Positions 46,094 through 55,246 of a DNA stretch of 64,000 bases are shown piece by piece. The notes under the pieces are model-generated. The model was not told where the DNA came from, did not search any database, and saw only the letters and a program-made list of their open reading frames with translations. Source of the stretch: Novosphingobium malaysiense. GTDB lineage: Bacteria > Pseudomonadota > Alphaproteobacteria > Sphingomonadales > Sphingomonadaceae. The position numbers were made by a program, and so were the translations under genes. The stretch is from NCBI RefSeq assembly GCF_000802225.1, contig NZ_JTDI01000001.1, positions 62,001 to 126,000 on the forward strand, given 5' to 3'. Each line of letters begins with the position of its first letter. The stretch's first letter is position 1.

Positions 46094-49078
46094 GTGGCCG
46101 TATTCAATCAGCTTTGTCGCGGATTTTCGGGGCTCGGCAGCCGCGATTTCCTGCGCGCAAGCGTTTCCGCGACTGCTCTGGTGGGCTGTGTACTCCCCGT
46201 CGCTGCATGGGCGCAGGCCGCAAGCAAGTCCGATGTGCAGGCCTCCGATGACGAAATCTCGGAGCAAAATGCAATCATTGTCACCGGCATTCGCGCTTCC
46301 CTGCAAGGGGCCCGCGCGCGCAAACGCGACGCCGAGCAGGTCATGGATTCGATCACCGCGCAGGACATCGGCGCCCTTCCAGACCGCTCTGTTTCAGAAG
46401 CCTTGCAGCGCGTGCCCGGCGTCACCCTGCAGCGCACCAGCGACAACCGCGACCCGGCACGTCTTTCGGGTGAAGGCGGCGGCGTTTTCATCCGCGGACT
46501 GTCATTCGTTCGCTCCGAACTCAACGGCCGCGATGTATTCTCGGCCGCGAATGGCCGTGCGCTCTCGTTCGAAGACATCTCGTCGGACCTGCTTTCCGGG
46601 GTCGATGTCTATAAGAACCCCACGGCCGACATGGTTGAAGGTGGGATCGGCGGCACAATCAACCTGCGCACGCGCAAGCCCTTCGATGCGCCCGGGTTCG
46701 TTGCCGCCTTTTCCGGCGACATCAATTACGCCGACCTGCGCAAGAAGAGCTTCCTTTCAGGCAATGCGCTGATCAGCGACCGCTGGGACACGTCTCTGGG
46801 CGAAATTGGCGTACTGGTGTCCTATTCGGTCAGCAACATCGGCAACCGTACCGACTCCATCTCCACCGGCCGTTACGTGCCCACATCGGTCTCCGCTGAT
46901 GATGCGGCTGCCTCGGGCGGATCCCTGACCGAAGGCGAGACCGTATATATTCCCAATTCGATGGGCTATCGGCGGATTGACTGGTCGCAAAAGCGCACGG
47001 CCTTCGATGGCTCGATCCAGTGGCGCCCGTCGGATACGCTGACCTTTACCGGCGAAGCGCTGATTTCCAAGGCATCTCCACACGACCTTGAATATGCGAT
47101 GGGCGACTGGTCGCAGCCCGAAACGTACAATCCGAGCTACGTGTATGGTTCGGCGGGCGAACTGGTGTCGGGCGTGGCCCAGAACCGCCAGCTCAACATG
47201 GACACGCGCGCAGGCAGTCAAAACAAGAAGACCCAGGACTATTCGTTCAAGGCCGAATGGGTGCCCGACTCGCACTGGACATTTTCGACCGATGTCCAGT
47301 ACGTGAAGTCGAGCGCAACAGTATACAGCATGACTGCCTTCACCGGCGTCAGCGTTCCTGCGACGTTCGATTTCGACTATTCAGGCAACGACCCCAAGCT
47401 CAATATCTATCCGACTGATCCGTCCCAGAGCTTTGCCGACAAGAGCGTCAACTGGTGGGCGGCCGCGATGGATCACCTCGAGGACAACGAGGCGGACCAA
47501 TGGGCTTGGCGCGGCGATGCCGAGTACCGGTTTGACAACAGCTTCCTGAAGTCGATCAAGGTCGGCGCGCGCTGGACCGACCGACACGCCATCACGCGGC
47601 AGACCGGCTACAATTGGAGCGTGCTGTCCGCACAGTACTGGCTTCCGGGTAACGAGGTGTACCTCGACCAGGCGGCCCCCGGCGGACCTTCGGACCTCCC
47701 CGATCAGACGCAGTTCGTAACCTTCCCTGACTTCTTCCGAGGCGAGGTCGGCAATCCCACGTCGGGCCTCTGGTTCCCCTCCGGCTCGCTCGTCAACCAA
47801 GGCACCGGCCACGCCTACGATTACCTGCAGGCAACGGAAACCAACGGCTGGGGCTGGACACCGTTGAGCAACGATTTTTCCGAAACCACCGGCGGTGGCG
47901 GAATCAATGATCAGACGCAGAAAACCTGGGCCGGTTATGCCATGGCGCGGTTCGGCATGGACGAAAGCCCGATCGGGCGGTTCGACGGCAATATCGGCGT
48001 TCGTGTCGTACACACGAAGGCCGCAGCGGTCGGCTCGGCGGCCAGCATCGGAACTGTCAGCGTGAACTGCGATCCGACGACAACGGATTGCACGGACTAC
48101 AACACCGCCGTGGCCTTTATTGCAGGCGACCTGGCAAGCCAGGAAACCTCGGGCAAGAACAGTTATACCGACGTTCTGCCGAGCCTCAATCTGCGATATT
48201 TCGCCAGCAACAACCTGCAGATCCGCTTCGCCGTTTCGAAGTCGATCGCTCGCCCGAGCTTCACGCAGCTCAATCCCTACACGTCGCTCTCATTCTCGTT
48301 CAATCCGGATGGCACGCCAAGCGGCACGGGCGTTGGCGGCCGTACCACGGCCTTCACCGGTACCGCCGGCAACCCCGACCTGAAGCCCACGCGTGCGACG
48401 AACTACGACCTGAGCTTCGAGTACTATTATGGCCGCTCGAACAGCCTGACGCTTGGCTTGTTCTACAAGGATATCAAGGACTACATCTTTGCCGGACTCG
48501 TAGAGCAAAGCTACACCAGCAACGGTCAAACGGTCACCTTCGACGTCACCCGCCAAACCAACGGTTCGCACGGGACCATCAAGGGCGCCGAACTGGCCTA
48601 TACCCAGTTCTTCGACTTCCTTCCCGGCGCTCTCAGCGGATTCGGTTTCAGCGGCAACGTGACCTATGTCGACTCGACCGGCGGCAAGAACACGGCAGTC
48701 AACGTGTTCGATACCAACCAGACCACCAACGCGGGTCTGGAACTGCCGCTGGAAGGCCTGTCCAAGTGGTCCTACAATGTCGCCGGCATCTATGAGAAGC
48801 ACGGCATTTCCGCCCGTGTCGCCTACAATTGGCGCTCCAGCTACCTGTTGACGACGTCTGCCGCGAACATCAACTACCCGGTCTGGGCAGATTCCTACGG
48901 GCAGCTTGACGCGTCGTTCCTGGTTTCGGTGGGCGATCACTTCAAGATCGGCCTGCAAGGCACGAACCTGCTGACTTCGCGCACGTTCCTACGCGTGGGC
49001 GATCCCAACCTGAAGCCGCGTTACAGCTGGACGGAAACCGACCGCCGCGTGGCCATGGTCGTACGCACCCTGTTCTGA
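46094..49078 (+). CDS. TonB-dependent receptor (TonB-Xanth-Caul type), putative xyloglucan oligosaccharide transporter
   Basis: A 994-residue outer-membrane receptor: signal peptide ending VAAWAQA, TonB-box-like AIIVTGIR, plug domain (VMDSITAQDIGALPDRSV, ALQRVPGVTLQR, VFIRGLSF, then GTINLRTRKP) and a long 22-strand barrel ending in RTLF. Receptors of this family carry glycans across the outer membrane in Caulobacter and sphingomonads. GTG at 46094 is chosen because GGAGGGG lies 7 bases upstream; TTG at 46058 would start earlier. Context (hydrolases, LacI operator) predicts xyloglucan oligosaccharides. Confidence 0.9.
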   Translation: MAVFNQLCRGFSGLGSRDFLRASVSATALVGCVLPVAAWAQAASKSDVQASDDEISEQNAIIVTGIRASLQGARARKRDAEQVMDSITAQDIGALPDRSVSEALQRVPGVTLQRTSDNRDPARLSGEGGGVFIRGLSFVRSELNGRDVFSAANGRALSFEDISSDLLSGVDVYKNPTADMVEGGIGGTINLRTRKPFDAPGFVAAFSGDINYADLRKKSFLSGNALISDRWDTSLGEIGVLVSYSVSNIGNRTDSISTGRYVPTSVSADDAAASGGSLTEGETVYIPNSMGYRRIDWSQKRTAFDGSIQWRPSDTLTFTGEALISKASPHDLEYAMGDWSQPETYNPSYVYGSAGELVSGVAQNRQLNMDTRAGSQNKKTQDYSFKAEWVPDSHWTFSTDVQYVKSSATVYSMTAFTGVSVPATFDFDYSGNDPKLNIYPTDPSQSFADKSVNWWAAAMDHLEDNEADQWAWRGDAEYRFDNSFLKSIKVGARWTDRHAITRQTGYNWSVLSAQYWLPGNEVYLDQAAPGGPSDLPDQTQFVTFPDFFRGEVGNPTSGLWFPSGSLVNQGTGHAYDYLQATETNGWGWTPLSNDFSETTGGGGINDQTQKTWAGYAMARFGMDESPIGRFDGNIGVRVVHTKAAAVGSAASIGTVSVNCDPTTTDCTDYNTAVAFIAGDLASQETSGKNSYTDVLPSLNLRYFASNNLQIRFAVSKSIARPSFTQLNPYTSLSFSFNPDGTPSGTGVGGRTTAFTGTAGNPDLKPTRATNYDLSFEYYYGRSNSLTLGLFYKDIKDYIFAGLVEQSYTSNGQTVTFDVTRQTNGSHGTIKGAELAYTQFFDFLPGALSGFGFSGNVTYVDSTGGKNTAVNVFDTNQTTNAGLELPLEGLSKWSYNVAGIYEKHGISARVAYNWRSSYLLTTSAANINYPVWADSYGQLDASFLVSVGDHFKIGLQGTNLLTSRTFLRVGDPNLKPRYSWTETDRRVAMVVRTLF

Positions 49079-49091
49079 TAGCTCCTCCCAA

Positions 49092-49123
49092 GGCTCCCGG
49101 TCCGGTCCCCCGGATCGGGAGCC
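49092..49123 (+). terminator. Strong hairpin between TonB receptor and halogenase genes
   Basis: GGCTCCCGGTCCGG / CCGGATCGGGAGCC pairs over 14 positions (one G-U) around a TCCC loop, 14 bases after the receptor stop. No T-run follows and the next gene starts 25 bases later in the same direction, so it may be an mRNA-stability or partial-termination element rather than a full stop. Confidence 0.6.
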
Positions 49124-49147
49124 GATTGGACGAACGGGAGAGGCCTC

Positions 49148-50662
49148 ATGAATGGGCCTGACAGAAAGACAACACGATACGTCGTCGCGGGCGGTGGCAG
49201 CGCAGGTTGGATCACGGCAGCCATCCTGGCGCACTTTCTTCCCCCTGATGCAGCTTCCATCATCCTCGTCGAGTCCGAGGAAATCGGCATCATCGGCGTA
49301 GGGGAAGCGACTGTCCCGTTGCTCGGTCAACTCAATGCCCTGCTCGGCATTCACGAACCCGATTTCGTCGCTGCCACCAACGGGACATTCAAGCTTGGAA
49401 TCGAATTTGTCGACTGGGGCGAGAAGGGCAACCGCCACTTCCACGGTTTCGGCGATTTCGGCGAAGACATCGATGGCCTTGCCCCTCATCAACACTGGTT
49501 GAGACTAAACAAAACCGGCGCCATCCCACCGCTGGGCGAATGGTCGATGCCTTGGGCGGCGGGGCGCCGCGACCGGTTTGCCCCGCCTCAGGCGATGAAA
49601 GGCGAGGCCGCACAATTCAGCTACGCCTATCACTTCGACGCGGCGCTCTATGCCGGCTTTCTGCGCCGCCTCGCTGAAGCGAAGGGCGTGAAGCGGGTCG
49701 AGGGCCGCATCATCGATGCAGAACGGGACGGCGAGACTGGCCTGGTCTCCCACCTGACGCTCGACGGCGGTCACCGGATCGACGGCGATATCTTCGTGGA
49801 CTGCACCGGATTTGCCTCGCTGCTTCTCGGCAAGACGTTGGGCGTTCCCTATCGTGACTGGAGCGAATGGCTTCCCTGCGACCGCGCCGCCGCCGTGCCT
49901 TCCAGCCGCGCCGGAAGGCTGACGCCCTTTACGCGCGCCACCGCTCTGCCCGCCGGCTGGCGGTGGCGCATTCCCCTGCAGAGCCGTACCGGCAACGGCC
50001 ATGTCTATGCGAGCCGGTTTCTGTCCGATGACGAAGCCGTAGCACAGCTTCTGACAGGGCTAGATGGCGAACAACTCGCCGAACCGCGCCTGCTGCGCTT
50101 CACGCCAGGGCGGCGCGATCGATTCTGGGAAGGCAACGTCATTGCCATCGGACTCGCAGCCGGTTTTCTCGAACCCCTCGAGTCCACCGCAATCCAGCTC
50201 ATTCAGACCGGTGCCGCGCGGATCGTGGAATATCTGCCTTCCGGTCGTCCCGATGCTGCGCTTGCAGCCGAGTATAACCGTCAGACTGCGCTCGAATACG
50301 AACGCATCCGCGACTTCATCATCGCCCACTATTGCCGATCGCGACGGACCGAGCCTTTGTGGCGCGAAGTCGCCACGATGGATCTGCCCGAAACGCTGGC
50401 CCATAAGCTTGCTGTCTGGAGCGCGTGCGGGCGTGTCCCCCTTTACGAGCTCGAATCCCACCAGGAAGCGAGCTGGGTATCGATTCTCATTGGCCAGGGC
50501 ATAATTCCGAATTCCCACAATCCGCGCGCAGACGCCCTGCCCGAATCGAAGGTGCGCACCATTCTGGAACAGCGGCGCATGTTTCTCGCGCAGGCTGCCG
50601 GACGCATGCCTGCTCACGACTATTTCATCTCGCGCACGTGCTCAGCCCGCGAGATGGCATGA
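49148..50662 (+). CDS. Flavin-dependent (tryptophan-type) halogenase 1
   Basis: A 504-residue protein with the FAD loop AGGGSAGW (residues 14-21), K82 in GTFKLGIEF, WRWRIPLQ (the WxWxIP halogenase motif) and FLEPLEST, whose Glu matches the catalytic Glu of PrnA. All residues needed for halogenation are therefore kept. Family members halogenate indoles with FADH2, O2 and halide; relatives next to TonB receptors (for example BrvH and Xanthomonas proteins) act on free indole. A ribosome site GGGAGAGG lies 7 bases before the ATG. No flavin reductase is adjacent. Confidence 0.88.
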   Translation: MNGPDRKTTRYVVAGGGSAGWITAAILAHFLPPDAASIILVESEEIGIIGVGEATVPLLGQLNALLGIHEPDFVAATNGTFKLGIEFVDWGEKGNRHFHGFGDFGEDIDGLAPHQHWLRLNKTGAIPPLGEWSMPWAAGRRDRFAPPQAMKGEAAQFSYAYHFDAALYAGFLRRLAEAKGVKRVEGRIIDAERDGETGLVSHLTLDGGHRIDGDIFVDCTGFASLLLGKTLGVPYRDWSEWLPCDRAAAVPSSRAGRLTPFTRATALPAGWRWRIPLQSRTGNGHVYASRFLSDDEAVAQLLTGLDGEQLAEPRLLRFTPGRRDRFWEGNVIAIGLAAGFLEPLESTAIQLIQTGAARIVEYLPSGRPDAALAAEYNRQTALEYERIRDFIIAHYCRSRRTEPLWREVATMDLPETLAHKLAVWSACGRVPLYELESHQEASWVSILIGQGIIPNSHNPRADALPESKVRTILEQRRMFLAQAAGRMPAHDYFISRTCSAREMA

Positions 50663-52188
50663 CCGGACCAATTGAACGTGTCGTAATTGCCGGCGGCGGC
50701 AGCGCCGGATGGATGTCTGCCGCGGCGCTTGCGCACACTCTGCGCGGCACGAATATCGCCATCGATCTTGTGGAATCCGATAAAATCGGCACGGTTGGCG
50801 TGGGGGAAGCGACCATCCCCCCCATCCGCATCTTCAACCAGATGCTGGGCATAGACGAAACGGAGTTCGTCCGCGCTACCCAAGGCACGTTCAAGCTCGG
50901 CATTGAATTCGTCGGCTGGGGAAACCGGGAGGGCCGCTATTTCCATCCCTTCGGCCGACACGGCGACGACTTCGGTCCCGTCCCCTTTCATCAGCAATGG
51001 CTTGCCGCACGCGCGGCGGGAGAGGATAGCCCGCTGGCAGCCTATTCGCTCGCCACCGTCGCGGCCCGGCAAGGCCGCTTTGCACCGCCTCTTATGCACG
51101 CCGGACGGGCCACCGTATGGTCCACGTTTTCGCACGCATATCACTTTGATGCATCGCTCTATGCCTCCTTTCTGCGCCAGCGCGCCGAGGCGCAGGGTGT
51201 GCGGCGACATGAAGGCCAAATCGCAGATGTCCGGCGCGATTCGCAAAGTGGCCACGTGCGCGAAATCGTTTTGCGTGACGGGAGGCGCCTCAAGGGAGAC
51301 CTTTTTCTCGATTGTACAGGCTTTCGCGCCCTCTTGATCGGAAAGGTTCTGCAGACACCTTTCGAGGACTGGAGCCACTGGTTGCCTTGCGATCGGGCCC
51401 TTGCTGTGCCCACGAACAGCACTTCCCCTCCCGTCCCCTACACGCGTTCGACGGCACGCCGAGCAGGATGGCAATGGCGTATTCCGCTACAACACAGAGT
51501 CGGCAACGGCCTGGTGTGGTGCAGCGCCTTTCTGGATGAAGACGCGGCCCGCGAGGAACTTTCAGCCAACCTCGACGCTCCAATGCTCGCGGAACCCCGC
51601 CTTCTACGATTCACCACCGGAAGACGGACAGACGCATGGGCGAGCAATGTCGTTGCAATCGGCCTGGCGTCCGGCTTTCTCGAACCGCTGGAGTCGACCA
51701 GTCTTCACCTTGTCCAGACGGCCATCACGCGCTTGCTCTCCTGGTTTCCCGGAAAGGACTTCAACCCACTGGTCCGCGCAGAGTACAACCGCCTTACTGC
51801 ACGGGAATGGGAGGCGGTTCGCGATCTGCTGATCTTTCACTATACCGCCGCAAGGCGAACCGACACACCATTCTGGCAGCATTGTCGAACGATCTCTCTT
51901 CCCGATGCGCTTGCGAACCGCATCGATCTGTACCGCTCCTCCGGACGCATAATGGATCGCGATGGCGACGTCTTTGGACGCGACAGCTGGCTGGCCGTCA
52001 TGGCGGGGCAAGGCATCGATCCATTGGATCGTGATCGCCTTGCCGATGCGGTACCCGCTGCCGAGCGGCTGAAAGTACTCGCAGCCATGCGAGAGGTCAT
52101 CCACACGACAGCGGCATCGATGCCCTCTCACGCCGAAACGCTGCGCGGTGCTTTCCGGTCCAACGGAGCGGCGGAGCCGTCTTCCTGA
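50659..52188 (+). CDS. Flavin-dependent (tryptophan-type) halogenase 2
   Basis: A 509-residue paralogue of the preceding gene, overlapping it by ATGA. It keeps AGGGSAGW, K79 (GTFKLGIEF), WQWRIPLQ and FLEPLEST. The two align along their length with modest divergence, so the tandem pair is an old duplication. They likely differ in substrate. Role in a glycan-uptake locus is unexplained; suggestions include modifying an indolic ligand or a protein partner. It is convergent with the ThDP enzyme gene (46-base gap, with a small bulged stem near 52204-52224). Confidence 0.87.
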   Translation: MTGPIERVVIAGGGSAGWMSAAALAHTLRGTNIAIDLVESDKIGTVGVGEATIPPIRIFNQMLGIDETEFVRATQGTFKLGIEFVGWGNREGRYFHPFGRHGDDFGPVPFHQQWLAARAAGEDSPLAAYSLATVAARQGRFAPPLMHAGRATVWSTFSHAYHFDASLYASFLRQRAEAQGVRRHEGQIADVRRDSQSGHVREIVLRDGRRLKGDLFLDCTGFRALLIGKVLQTPFEDWSHWLPCDRALAVPTNSTSPPVPYTRSTARRAGWQWRIPLQHRVGNGLVWCSAFLDEDAAREELSANLDAPMLAEPRLLRFTTGRRTDAWASNVVAIGLASGFLEPLESTSLHLVQTAITRLLSWFPGKDFNPLVRAEYNRLTAREWEAVRDLLIFHYTAARRTDTPFWQHCRTISLPDALANRIDLYRSSGRIMDRDGDVFGRDSWLAVMAGQGIDPLDRDRLADAVPAAERLKVLAAMREVIHTTAASMPSHAETLRGAFRSNGAAEPSS

Positions 52189-52234
52189 CCGAAGTCTACG
52201 GCGCTACCTCGCGATACGCGGTAGGCACCTCAGC

Positions 52235-54019
52235 TCAGTATCCGCTGCTGTTTTCCGTTGCGCTGCCCGAACCCGACGGCGCCTCCGGGGCCACGCCCGG
52301 CACCCCGAGGAAGTCTCCCTCCTCGCCGAACCATGCGCGGAATTCGGTAAAGCCGGGAACGCCTTCGAAAGTGGAACTGGCCATCTGGTCGACTTCGACA
52401 TGGATCACCGCGGGCTTGCCCGAGGCCAGCGCGCGTTCGACGGCCGGGGCCAGGTCCTCCAGGCGTTCGACGTATTCGCCATGCGCGCCGAAACTCTCGG
52501 CGGTCTTGTCGAGCCGTACTTCGTTGCTCCAGCGGGCTTCCGGCGTCGATGTGTTTTCGCCGAAATTGGCCTTGTAGGAGGCCGCTTCCAGCCCCCAAGC
52601 GTGGTCGACCGAGACGATACAGATGATCGGCAGTTTCTTGCGCACCGCCGTCTCGATCTCGGAAATGTGGAAGAGAAACGCGGAGTCCCCCGTCAGCAAC
52701 ACCGCCCGGCGCTTGTCGCCCACCGCAAGCTGCGCGCCCATGGCCATGGGCAGGCCATTGCCGATCGCGCCCCAGTTCGAACTCCACATCGAATCGCGCG
52801 GCGTGAACTGCACTAGTGCAGAGGCCCACATGCTCGCGCCGCCGCCGTCACGGATGAGGATCGAGTCCTCGGGGACGACCTTGGTCGCTACGATCGGCAC
52901 CTGCCCGGGATGGATCGGCATCGAGGTGGTCGGGATCGCATCCATCAGCGCCTGCTTGGCGTCATCGCGCTGCTTGGTCCATTCGGGCAGCTTGGCGGGC
53001 AATTCGCGCGATACGCCTTCCAAAGCCTTGTTGAGCTGCGGCACCACGTCGCGCAAGTCGCCGACCAGCGGCACGTCGATCGGGCGGTTCACGCCCATCG
53101 CATCGGCATCACGCTCGATGTAGATCCACTTGCGCGTCTCGTTGCCCGGCTTCCACGAATGGCCGCGCCCGTAATTGAGCGCCTCGCCCAGCTCGGTGCC
53201 GATGGCCAGCACGACATCGGACTGACCGGCGATTTCTGCACCCACGGGAGAACTGTAGTTGAAGGTCCGCGCTTCCATGCCCGGCAGAATCGCCTCGACG
53301 GCATTGGACAGCAGGATCGGGCAGTTGAGCTTGCCGGCGAGTTCGGTGAGCACGTCGTGGGCGCGGCTGACGAAACCGCCCTGCCCGAGCAGCAGGACCG
53401 GCGACTTGGCGCCTTCCAGCAGCGCCTTGGCTTCGGCGATGGACTGCGCATCGGCCCTCTGGTGCACCAGCCGGTAGCGGTCAGGCGCAAGCGCGGGTTT
53501 CTTCTCGAACTTGGCCTGCATCACGCCGAGCGGCAATTCGATGTACGTCGGTCCCGGCACGCCGCTGAGCGCCTGGCGGAAGGCCTCGTGGAAGATCTCG
53601 TCGGTTTGCTGCGGATATTCGATCACGCCGGTGTACTTCACCGTGTTCTCGAACAGCGGCGGCTGGCTCATGTACTGCATCTTGCCGCGCCGCACTTTCT
53701 GTTCGTAGAAGCGCTGGCGGTTGGCCATGATGAACACGGCCGGCACATTTTCCTTCATCATGAAGTTGGCGCCCGCCATAACATTGGCAACGCCCGGTCC
53801 CTTGTTCATGCACAGCACCGCCGGCTTGCCGGTCATGCGGAAATAGCCGTCCGCTGTCAGTGCGGCAGCCTGTTCATGGTGCGGCGAAACGATACGCATT
53901 CCGCGCCGTTCCGCTTCGATGAACATGCCAAAGAAGCTGGGATCCGGAATCCCGAAGAGCGTATCCACACCTTCCGCCTGCAGCAGGTCGAGAATATGGT
54001 CGTACATGGTCTGGGTCAT
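52235..54019 (-). CDS. Thiamine diphosphate-dependent enzyme (acetolactate synthase / decarboxylase-like)
   Basis: A 594-residue three-domain ThDP enzyme: PYR domain with catalytic E49 (HHEQAAALTADGYFR), central domain (VLLLGQGG), and PP domain with metal site GDSAFLFH...SVDHAWG. GDS replaces the common GDG and the second ligand motif reads VDHAWG, so it is not a standard acetolactate synthase; a 2-oxoacid decarboxylase or C-C lyase role is possible. The C-terminal 20 residues are Ser/Gly-rich. Neighbouring oxidoreductases suggest a small catabolic set. Substrate unknown. Confidence 0.83.
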   Translation of the reverse strand: MTQTMYDHILDLLQAEGVDTLFGIPDPSFFGMFIEAERRGMRIVSPHHEQAAALTADGYFRMTGKPAVLCMNKGPGVANVMAGANFMMKENVPAVFIMANRQRFYEQKVRRGKMQYMSQPPLFENTVKYTGVIEYPQQTDEIFHEAFRQALSGVPGPTYIELPLGVMQAKFEKKPALAPDRYRLVHQRADAQSIAEAKALLEGAKSPVLLLGQGGFVSRAHDVLTELAGKLNCPILLSNAVEAILPGMEARTFNYSSPVGAEIAGQSDVVLAIGTELGEALNYGRGHSWKPGNETRKWIYIERDADAMGVNRPIDVPLVGDLRDVVPQLNKALEGVSRELPAKLPEWTKQRDDAKQALMDAIPTTSMPIHPGQVPIVATKVVPEDSILIRDGGGASMWASALVQFTPRDSMWSSNWGAIGNGLPMAMGAQLAVGDKRRAVLLTGDSAFLFHISEIETAVRKKLPIICIVSVDHAWGLEAASYKANFGENTSTPEARWSNEVRLDKTAESFGAHGEYVERLEDLAPAVERALASGKPAVIHVEVDQMASSTFEGVPGFTEFRAWFGEEGDFLGVPGVAPEAPSGSGSATENSSGY

Positions 54020-54219
54020 CGGGACAGGCCTCTCACTAGCAACGTCGTTTCAAGGGCGGCGGCGGACTCACGGTCTCGCAAGCACCCCAAGGCGCACCGG
54101 ACTGCCCCGATGTGCCTCAAAGCCTCGTAGCCCCGCCAGCCCGACTTGGCCTCCCCCGTTTCGACAACGCCCGGGTTTCAACGCCTCGGCGTTATCCTGC
54201 AGCCGAATCCGTGGAGTGG
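54020..54219. other. Intergenic region upstream of ThDP gene, with short hairpin
   Basis: 200 bases between two minus-strand genes. It contains AACGCC-TC-GGCGTT (54180-54193), a perfect 6-bp stem that may end the aldo/keto reductase transcript, and the promoter of the ThDP gene. No gene seen. Confidence 0.35.
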
Positions 54220-55155
54220 CTAACCTTCGAGCAGGGCCATGTCCTCGGCGGAGAGCACAAGGCGAGTGGCCTGCATGATTTCATCCAGTTGTGTCGGCGT
54301 GGTAGCGCTGGCGATCGGAGCGGTGACGGAGGGTCGCGCCATTGCCCAGGCAAGGGCGACCTGCGCCGGGCGGGCGCCGTGCCGTTCGGCAACCGCGTCC
54401 AGCCGTTCCAGCAGCGCCAGGCCCTCTTCATTGAGATATTGCGTGACCACCCGTCCGCGAGCCTTGCCCTCGGCATCCGCGGGCTTTCGGTACTTGCCGG
54501 TCAGGAATCCGCCTGCCAGCGCGTAGTACGTCACCACGCCGAGGTCGTACCGTATCGCAAGATCCTCGACGGCGCCTTCATAGTGTCCACGCTCTGCCAG
54601 GTTGTGGTGCGGCTGAATCACTTCGTATCGGGCACGCCCGTCACCGCCGGCCGATAGCGCGGCCGCGAGCTGATCGGCGGGATAGTTCGAGCAGCCGGCA
54701 TGGCCGATCCTGCCCGCGTCGATCAGCCCCTGAAAGGCCTCGAGCGTCTCCTCTATGGGCGTTTTCGTATCGGGGGCGTGGGAGAGGTAGACGTCGATGC
54801 GATCGGTCTGCAGCCGCCGCAAGGACGCCTCGCAGGCGCGCGGCAGGTAGTCGCGCCCCAGTCCTTCCAGCCCCTCGCCCATCGGCAATCCGCCCTTGGT
54901 GATCAGGACGACGCGATCGCGCACGCCGCGATCCTTCATCCATTCGCCGATCATCGTCTCGGATTCGCCGCCGACCAGCCCCGGCGCATAGCGGTTGTAG
55001 ACATCCGCGGTGTCGATGGCATTGAAGCCGGCGTCCAGAAACGCGTCCAGGATTGCAAACGAGGTCTCCCTGTCCGCCGTCCAGCCGAACACGTTTCCGC
55101 CAAGGACCAGCGGCGCAATCTCTATACCGGTGCTGCCCAAGTTGCGCATGCGCAT
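54220..55155 (-). CDS. Aldo/keto reductase
   Basis: A 311-residue TIM-barrel NADPH oxidoreductase with the catalytic tetrad in IDTADVYNRY (Asp, Tyr), VLITKGG (Lys) and YLSHAPD (His). ATG 55155 is selected by the upstream GGAGAAGGA; longer frames have no ribosome site. It reduces or oxidises an aldehyde/ketone or sugar substrate. Divergent from the CMD-family gene by 91 bases. Confidence 0.88.
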   Translation of the reverse strand: MRMRNLGSTGIEIAPLVLGGNVFGWTADRETSFAILDAFLDAGFNAIDTADVYNRYAPGLVGGESETMIGEWMKDRGVRDRVVLITKGGLPMGEGLEGLGRDYLPRACEASLRRLQTDRIDVYLSHAPDTKTPIEETLEAFQGLIDAGRIGHAGCSNYPADQLAAALSAGGDGRARYEVIQPHHNLAERGHYEGAVEDLAIRYDLGVVTYYALAGGFLTGKYRKPADAEGKARGRVVTQYLNEEGLALLERLDAVAERHGARPAQVALAWAMARPSVTAPIASATTPTQLDEIMQATRLVLSAEDMALLEG

Positions 55156-55246
55156 GATGCTTCCTTCTCCCTTGTCCGTGTTTCGCGGTTGACCGCGTAC
55201 GTGCAATCAAACAGGCTCGCATGCAAAGGAGAAATCAGGAGAGGAC

